Shown: positions 57,500 through 64,000 of the stretch, in pieces | Layout: each line of letters opens with the position of its first letter | Position numbering within the stretch: position 1 is the first letter of the stretch | NCBI RefSeq assembly: GCF_030445035.2 | Contig: NC_080683.1 | Coordinates: 115,181,225 to 115,245,224, forward strand | Reading direction: 5' to 3' | From: Dasypus novemcinctus | Lineage: Eukaryota; Chordata; Mammalia; Cingulata; Dasypodidae | Length of the DNA stretch: 64,000 nt | The notes under the pieces: model-generated | What the model saw: the letters and a program-made list of their open reading frames with translations, nothing else | Told to the model about the DNA's origin: nothing | Databases searched by the model: none | Position numbers and translations under genes: made by a program

Positions 57500-60400
57500 G
57501 TAGCCCTTTCAGACTACCTTCTGTCACTTAGTAATATACATTTAAGGCTCCTCCCTGTCTTTCTGTGGCTTGATAGTTCAGTTCTTTTTGTGGCTGAATG
57601 ATACTCCATTGTACCACAGATTGTTTATCAATTCACCTATTTAGGGACATCTTGGTTGCTTCCAGGTTTTGGAAATGATCGATAAGCTGCTATAGACATT
57701 CATGGACAAGTTTTTGTGTGGACGTGCATTTTCAACTCATGGTGGTGAATAGCTAGGAGCATGCTTGCTTTGTAAGAAACTGCCAGACTCTCTTCCAAAG
57801 TGACTGGAACATTTTACATTCTTACCAGCAATGGATGAGAGTTCCTTTTGTTCACAACCTCATCAGCATTTGGTGTTGTCAGGTTTTTTTTTTGTTTTTT
57901 CGTTTCACTATTCTAATAGGAGCATCGTGGTATCACATTGTTGTTTTAATTTCCGACTCCCTAATGACATATGATATTGAACATATTTTCAAGTACTTAT
58001 TTGTTTTCTGTGTATCTTCTTGGTGGGATGTCCAGATCCCCATTTTTCTAGTTGGGTTATTTGTTTTCTGATTGCTGAGTTTTAAGAGTTCTTTGCATAT
58101 TTTCAGTACAAATCTTTATTAGATATGTGTTTTGCAAATAACTTCTCCAATTCTGTGGCTTGTCTTTTCATTCTCTTAAAAGTATCTTTCACAGAGCAGA
58201 AGTTTCTAGTTTTACTGAAGTTCCAACTTATTTTTTCAGGGATCAATTTCCTTTTGATGTTTGTCTAAAAACTCATTGCCAACTAGTATAGTATAGTTTA
58301 AAAGTTTTATAATTTTTCATTTTTACATTTAGGTCTAAGATCTACTTTGAGTTAATCTTTGTGGAATGTGTGAGGACTGCGTATATTCTTTTTTTTTTTG
58401 TTTTGTATGCAGAGGTCCAGTTTTCCAACATCATTTGTTGAAAAGACTGTCTTTTGTCCATTGATTGCCTTTGCTGTTTTTGTCAAAGATCAGTAAACTA
58501 TGTTAGTATAGGTCTATTTCTGAGTTCTCTATTATGTTCTATTGGTCTATTTGTTTATTCTTTTGTCAATACCAAACTGTCTTGATTCCTGTAGCTTTAT
58601 AGTAAGTCTTGAAGTCTGGTGGTGTCAGTCCTCCAAATTTGTTCTTCCTCAGTATTGTGTTGGCTTTTCTGGGTCTTTTGACTTTCCAAATAACTTCAGG
58701 AAACAGTTTGTCAATATCCACAAAATAATTTGCTGGGATTTTGATTGGGATTGCCTTGAATTGATAGATTAAGTTGGGAAGAAGTGACATTTTAACAATA
58801 CTGAATCTTCTTGTCATAAACATAGAATATCTCTCCATTTATTTAGATCTTCTTCGATTTCTTTCATCAGAGTTTGTAGTTTTTCTTATACACATTTTGT
58901 ACATATTTTATTAGACATATACCAAAGTACTTCATATAGTTTTGGTACCAATGTAAATGATATTGTGCTTTTAATTTCAAATTCTAATCATTTATTGCTG
59001 GTATAGTAAAGCAACTGACTTTCAGATATTAACCTTGTTATCATCTCTTATTAGTTCCAGGGATTTTTTGCTTGATTCGTTTGAGATTTTCAATATTAAT
59101 AATCATGCCATTTATGTACTAAAATAGTTTTATTTCTTCCCTCCCAATTTATATTTACCTTTTATTTCCTTCTCTCGTCTTATTGCAATAACAAGGACTT
59201 CCAGAATGATGTTAAATAGGAGTATTGAAAGAAGGTATCCTTTCCTTGTTCCAATCTTAGGAGGAAAGCAATGAGTATGATTTTGGCTGTAACTGTTTTA
59301 TAGGTGTTATTTATCAGGTCCCCTCTATTCTTATTTTTGTTGAGACTTTTTATCATGAATGGGTGTTGGATTTTGTCAAGTGCTCTTTCTATATCTATTG
59401 ATGTGATCATCTGATTTTTCTTCTTTAGTTTGTTTATGTGCATGGTTACATTAACTGATTTCCAAATGTTGAACCGGCCTGTCATACCTGGAATAAATTC
59501 CAGTTGGTCACGGTATATAATTATTTTTGTACATTGTTTCATTTTAATTGCTAATATTTTGTTGAGGACTCTTGCATATATGCTCATGAAAGTTTTGGCC
59601 TATAGTTCTTCTTTCTTGTAACGTCATTATCTGGTTTTGGTATTAAGATTATGCTGACCTCATAGAATGAATTAGGAAGTGTTCTCTCTACTTCTACTTT
59701 ATGGAAGAGATTGTAGAGAATTGGTATCATTTTTTTCCTTATATTTTTGATAGAATTGACCAGTGGAACCATCTGGGCTGCTGCTTTCTGTTTTGGAAGG
59801 TTATTAATTATTGACTTAATTTCTTTAATAGATATAGACCTATTAGATTATCTGTTTCTTCTCATGTGAGTTTTGGTAGTTTTGTATCCATTTCACCTAA
59901 GTTATCAAATTTGTGGGCTCAAAGTTGTTCATAATATTATTTTATTATCATTTTAATATTCATGAGATCAGTAATGATGATGCCTTTTTCTTTTCTGCTA
60001 TTAGTAATTTATGTCTTTTTTTTTTTTCTTGCTTAGCAGGACTAGAGTTATATCAATTTTATTAACATTTCAAAAAATTAAGCTTTTGGTTTTTTAATTT
60101 ACTCTATTGTTTTCCTATTTTCAATTTCATTAGTTTCTGCTCTAGTTTTATATACTTTTCTCTTCTGCTTGCTTTAGGTTTATATTGCTTTTCTTTCTCT
60201 AGTTTCCTAAGGTAGAACCTTAGATGATTGATTTTTGATTCTTCTTCCTCTCTAACCTATGCATTAATCACTGCATTTCCCTCTAAGCACAACTTTTGCT
60301 GCCATTCCACAGATTTTTATCTTGACCCATGTGTTATTTAGAAGTGTGCAATTTAATCTCCAAATAAAATCTCAGGCTGACTTTCTGTTACTGATTTCTT

Positions 60401-60950
60401 GTTTAATGCCATTGAGGTCTGAGAGCATACTTTGAATATTTTCTATTATTTTAAATTTGTTGAAGAGTGTTTTATGGCCCTGGATGTCATCTATCTTGAT
60501 GAATGTTCCATGTGAGCTTGGGAAGAATGTATATTCTGCTGCTGTTGGATTAAGTATTTTATAGATTTCAGCTAATCAGTTGATTGATGGTGCTGTTCAG
60601 ATCAATTCTAACCTTATTGATTTTCTGCCTTCTGAATTTGTCAGTTAAATAAAGGGGAGTTGAATTCTCCAACTAAAATAGTGGATTTGTTTATTGCTTC
60701 TTGCAGATCCATCAGTTTTTGCTTTATATGTTTTGGACCTCTGTTGTGAGGCACATACACATTCAGGCTCAGTATGTCATCTTGGAGAATTGATTTCTTT
60801 GTCATTATGTAATGCCCCTTCTTACTGTTACCCCATCTTTTGATTAGTGTCAGCATGGTATCTTTTTTGTATCATTATATTTAAAGTGGATTTCTTATAG
60901 ACAACATATAGCGGAGTACTATTGTTTTTTTTAATCCACTCTCAGAGTCG
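57500..60950 (-). pseudogene. L1 ORF2 remnant (endonuclease-reverse transcriptase)
   Basis: Decayed pieces in N-to-C order on the minus strand. At 60,641-60,856 the endonuclease end (NVYVPHNRGPKHIKQKL and ILVGEFNSP). At 59,584-59,772 the segment before the palm (SIILIPKPDND and KNYRP). At 59,180-59,587 the reverse transcriptase palm with IDIERALDKIQHPFMIK, containing the first catalytic Asp region. At 58,566-58,838 the post-RT region ([15 protein letters not shown] and [17 protein letters not shown]). Each lies in a separate frame with stops between. Confidence 0.85.
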
Positions 60951-61915
60951 CTGTCTTTTAACTGGTATCTTTAGACTATTAACATTTAAAGTGAGTATTG
61001 AGATCATTGGCTTAATATCTAGCATATTTGAAACTGTTTTCTATTTATTTCCCTTTTTTTGGTGTTTCTTTTTTTTTTTCCGTCTCCACCCTTTTCCTGC
61101 CTTCACTGGGTTTAACTGATCATTTCAATGGTTCCATTTTATCTCCAATTTTAGCACATCAATAATGCTTCTTTGTAAAAATTTTTTAGTGGTTGCCCTA
61201 GAGTTTGCAATATACATTTCAACTAATCTAAGTCCACTTTCAAATAATGCTATACTGTTTCTTGAGTAGTTCAAGTGCAGTATAAAAGAGCAATCCTAAT
61301 TCCTCCCTCCCATCCATTATTACATTGCTGTCATTTATTTAATTTATCCATCAGCTATAATCACCCAATATATGGTTGCTATTATTATTTTGAACAGATT
61401 ACCTGTTAGATCCAGTAAGAAGATGAAAAACAAAAAGTAAAAAAAAAAATTAGATCCATTAAGGATAAGAAAAATAAAAGGTTTTATTTTTCATTTATTC
61501 CTTCTCTAATGCTCTTCCTTTCTTTATGTAGATATAAGTTTCTGACCTGTATCATTTTCCTTTTTTCTGAAGAAGTCCTTTCAACATTTCTTGCAAGGCA
61601 GGTCTACTAGTAACATGTTTCCTCAATTTTTGTTTGTCGAGAAAGTCTTTATTTCTTCCTTACCTTTGAAGGATACATCTATTAGATACATAACTCAAAG
61701 TGGTATGTCCACCCCACCCCCAATACTTTAAATATTTCATTTCACTCTGTACCTACTTACATGATTTATGAAGAGAAGTCCTACATAATTCTTACAGTTA
61801 ATATGGTTCCCCCTGCCCCGCTTCTTTCAAGATTTTCTTTTTGTCTCTGGTTTTCTGAAGTTTGAATATAATATTACTAGGTATGGATTTTTTGGTATTT
61901 GTCCTGCTTGGTGTT

Positions 61916-62343
61916 TGTGGTAGCTTGGAGTTAGGTACCCCAGTAAAAAACATGCTCTTAGTCTTAATCCATTCCTGTGGGTATGAACCTTTCAATAAGT
62001 TTACTTCAGGTAAAGTGTGGTCCAACTGAATCAAGATGCCTCCCATTACTGGAAGCCTTATAGAGAATGCCATAGAGAGTGAAGCCATGGGAGAAGCAAG
62101 AAGCGGAAGCCAGTGGAACCTGGAAAAGAAAGGAGAAGATGCTGCCATGTGACAGAAAAGCCAGGGACCAAGGATCTCCAGGAACCAGCCTCAGAATGCT
62201 ATAATCTTCAGGAAAAAAGGATCTCCTTGCAGACACCTCAATTTTGGACTTCTGCTAGCCTCAAGACCATGAGCCAATTAATCCCTATTGCCTAAGCCAA
62301 CCCATTCTATGGTCTTTGTTCTAGCAGTTAGGAAATTAGGACA
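61916..62343 (+). mobile_element. Xenarthran MLT1-like LTR inserted in L1 ORF1
   Basis: It begins TGTGGTAGCTTGGAGTTAGG and ends TTAGGACA (TG...CA). It shares 'aaaaaacatgctcttagtctt', 'gaagccatgggagaagcaag', 'gagccaattaatccctattg' and 'taagccaacccattctatgg' with the LTR at 18,983. The flanking 5-mers GTGTT (61,911-61,915) and GTATT (62,344-62,348) are a target duplication with one later change. L1 text resumes on both sides. Confidence 0.8.
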
Positions 62344-62515
62344 GTATTCCCTGAGTTCCCTGGGTCTGTGCTTTGGTACCTGTCATTACTTTTGGAAAAT
62401 TTTCAACCTTTATTATTTCAAATACTTCTGCTTCTTTATTTGTCTTCTTCCCATTACCTGTATGTTACACATTTTGTAATTGTCCCACATTTTTTTGGCT
62501 ATTCTTTCTTTTGTT

Positions 62516-62533
62516 GTTATTATTATTATTATT
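62516..62533 (+). repeat. (TTA)n short repeat
   Basis: About six ATT/TTA units within the L1 remnant. Confidence 0.85.
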
Positions 62534-63194
62534 TATTTTTCTCTTTGTTTTTAGTTCGAAAAGTTTCTATTGATATTTTCCTCAAACTCGCTGACTCTTT
62601 CCTCAGTATTACCTCCAACTACTGGTGAGCCAGTATCAAAGGCATTATTCATTGCTGTTACAGTGTTTTTGATTCCTGGCATTTTCTTTTGGTTCTTTCT
62701 TAGAGTTTCTATCTCTTTGCTTGCACTGTCCATCTTTTCTTGCATGTTGTCCACTGTTACCATTAGAGCCTGGTACTTTCTCCAGTGAAGGGCTTCTCCT
62801 TTTGGGATTCTGCTTCTGAAAATCTGTGGCTCTCTGTATCTACTCCTCTCTCCAATTTTAAGGGTAATGTTTTGCCCTGTGACCTCAATTCTCTGAGGGA
62901 TATAAAAAAAAGTTGTTTATCAGCTTGTTAAAACTGTTTCTTATTGTGAGGATGGGGGTGACAATTTCCGAGTACTTTACATGTTGGTATAGAAGCCAGA
63001 AGTCCTCTACCTTCTGATACTATGTCTCAGCTGTGCTTTTCCTAAAGCTTAAGAGTATTTTGTAGCAATTATAACGCAAGAAAAACACTGTATGTCTTCA
63101 ATTGATGGTAACTTGTGGAAAAAGAGAAATATTATTAAGAGCTTATAACTCAGCAAAGATAAGTGGTCTAGGTTGTAAATATGTTGGTATATTT

Positions 63195-63590
63195 GTATTT
63201 TTCTTTTCTTTAAACAAATCAATTTTATTGATACATGTTAATAAAGCATGAATCCATCCAAAGTGAACAATCAAAGGTATTTGGTGTAATCACATATTTG
63301 TGCATTTATTACTTCAATCATTCTTAGAGCATTTTCATGATTCCCATAATAATAATAATAATAATAAACAAAACTCATCACCTCTCAACCTCTCTATGCT
63401 TCCCCTGCTGTCCATAGCTGCTATTCTTTTTCCTTCTCTTTAGTATATTTGTATTTATATTTTGTAAAACCAGTCTTATGCAGTATCACCCATATTGGTG
63501 TTTTACATGAGGTTTTGCTATCTTACACGGTCCCATGTTACAGTCGTTTCCACTCCAGAAACAAGTTCATAGGTATAATTCAAGAATATT
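63195..63590 (-). mobile_element. Old xenarthran-type L1 3' end
   Basis: The plus strand contains 'attgatacatgttaataaagc', 'atgaatccatccaaagtgaaca' and 'ggtgtaatcacatatttgtgc', then an (AAT)n run and a C/T-rich segment. I associate this with an older L1 3' UTR of the same lineage, read in reverse. No tail or duplication resolved. Confidence 0.45.
63347..63367 (+). repeat. (AAT)n microsatellite
   Basis: Seven consecutive ataat-type trinucleotide units. Confidence 0.9.
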
Positions 63591-63869
63591 TAAAAATACC
63601 TCCTGATAAGGCTAATAATTAAAGGGGAAACTTTGTAGATCTAAATTAGTTTCCAGCCTCAAAATCCCTCTTTTCATTCTCATGGAAATTAGCATTTAGT
63701 GAGAGATGGTCCTCTTTATGGATCTTCCTCTTCCTCCTTTTACTTCTCTACAGTGACGTCTATCTTAAGGAGCAAGATAACTGCAGAATATTCATTTTTA
63801 AAGAACATAAAACTTGCTTAGAAATGATAATTTCCATTACTAAATTATAGAAGAGGAAGTTGGGTTGCT
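63591..63869. other. Unassigned sequence
   Basis: Nothing recognised. Confidence 0.35.
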
Positions 63870-64000
63870 AACTTACCGTGATCTCCAACCCCAGCTAAGC
63901 ATTAGGGTCTCCTAAATGCCTCAAACCGTAAGATATATGCGAATGAACTAGGAATCCTATTTAAATGCAGATTTTGATTCAGGTCTGGGGTGGGACCTGA
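63870..64000 (+). mobile_element. MER5A-like element, truncated by window end
   Basis: It starts near 'taccgtgatctccaacccc'. The end reads 'gattttgattcaggtctgggg' and tgggacctga, matching the central MER5A phrase 'gattcagtaggtctggggtgggg' as I remember it. The rest lies outside the window. Confidence 0.5.

Larger units (their letters stand above)
61500..62770 (-). pseudogene. L1 ORF1 remnant, split by an LTR
   Basis: ORF1 encodes the trimeric coiled-coil RNA chaperone of L1. The minus ORF 62,551-62,763 covers part of the coiled coil (ASKEIETLRKNQKK, ERVSEFEE). Nearby, at ~62,450-62,490, the reverse strand encodes a NYKMCNIQVMG segment of the RNA-binding domain, and the C-terminal part lies beyond the LTR at 61,500-61,910. 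Multiple stops. Confidence 0.7.
57056..62990 (-). mobile_element. Ancient near-full-length L1M (ORF1 + ORF2), minus strand, with an LTR insertion
   Basis: The 3' UTR starts at ~57,060 (reverse of 'ttattattttagaacagttttagg'). ORF2 spans ~57,500-60,950 and ORF1 lies at ~61,500-62,770. All frames are broken. An MLT1-like LTR splits ORF1. The 5' limit near 62,990 is approximate. Order (ORF1 at high coordinates, ORF2, 3' UTR at low) confirms minus orientation and a single element about 5.5 kb long without the LTR. Confidence 0.8.

Overview
The window reads as non-coding mammalian genomic DNA from a xenarthran, most likely an armadillo (Dasypus). The main clue is a set of interspersed repeats typical of that lineage: tRNA-Ala-derived SINEs of the DAS type (both the A-rich dimer form and a longer ~350-440 bp form), L1 copies with a very long, G-rich-tract-bearing 3' UTR, and MaLR-like LTRs. 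Species assignment is inference from recalled repeat families; no search was run. I found no convincing cellular protein-coding exon. Nearly every ORF lies inside a repeat or in a frame with no recognisable protein.

Layout. 1-213: a SINE head on the minus strand cutting an LTR. 214-14,480: mostly old unique-looking sequence with scattered remnants (L1M 3' UTR, DAS SINEs at 6.1-6.5 kb, MER5A-like, L2, a hAT-type element, an MLT1-like LTR, MER20). 14.5-22.7 kb: three LTRs with TG...CA ends (two with 5-bp target duplications), MLT1-like LTRs, L1 fragments and two full-size SINEs. 22.7-25.3 kb and 26.8-30.5 kb: largely unassigned AT-rich DNA. 25.3-26.8, 30.6-34.1 and 41.6-43.1 kb: three minus-strand L1 copies of one family. 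36.3-38.5 kb: a SINE, then a decayed ERVL-like pol/integrase remnant. 43.6-51.6 kb and 57.1-63.0 kb: ancient minus-strand L1s, two of them close to full length, carrying nested SINE and LTR insertions. 63.2-64.0 kb: an L1 3' end and a MER5A-like element cut by the window edge.

The standout is at 41,618-43,113: a complete U6 snRNA sequence (42,993-43,099, minus strand; one difference from the human U6 sequence I remember) fused directly to a 5'-truncated L1 3' UTR. The pair is bounded by a perfect ~14-bp target-site duplication at an L1 endonuclease-type site. It is a U6-L1 chimeric retrocopy, best explained by template switching during reverse transcription. A second point of interest is that this L1 family seems to have about 3 kb of non-coding sequence after ORF2.

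The parts do not form an operon or pathway. The window is a layered record of retrotransposition: ancient L1M/L2/MIR/MER DNA, then MaLR/ERVL elements, then lineage-specific LTRs and L1s, then DAS SINEs copied by L1 machinery.
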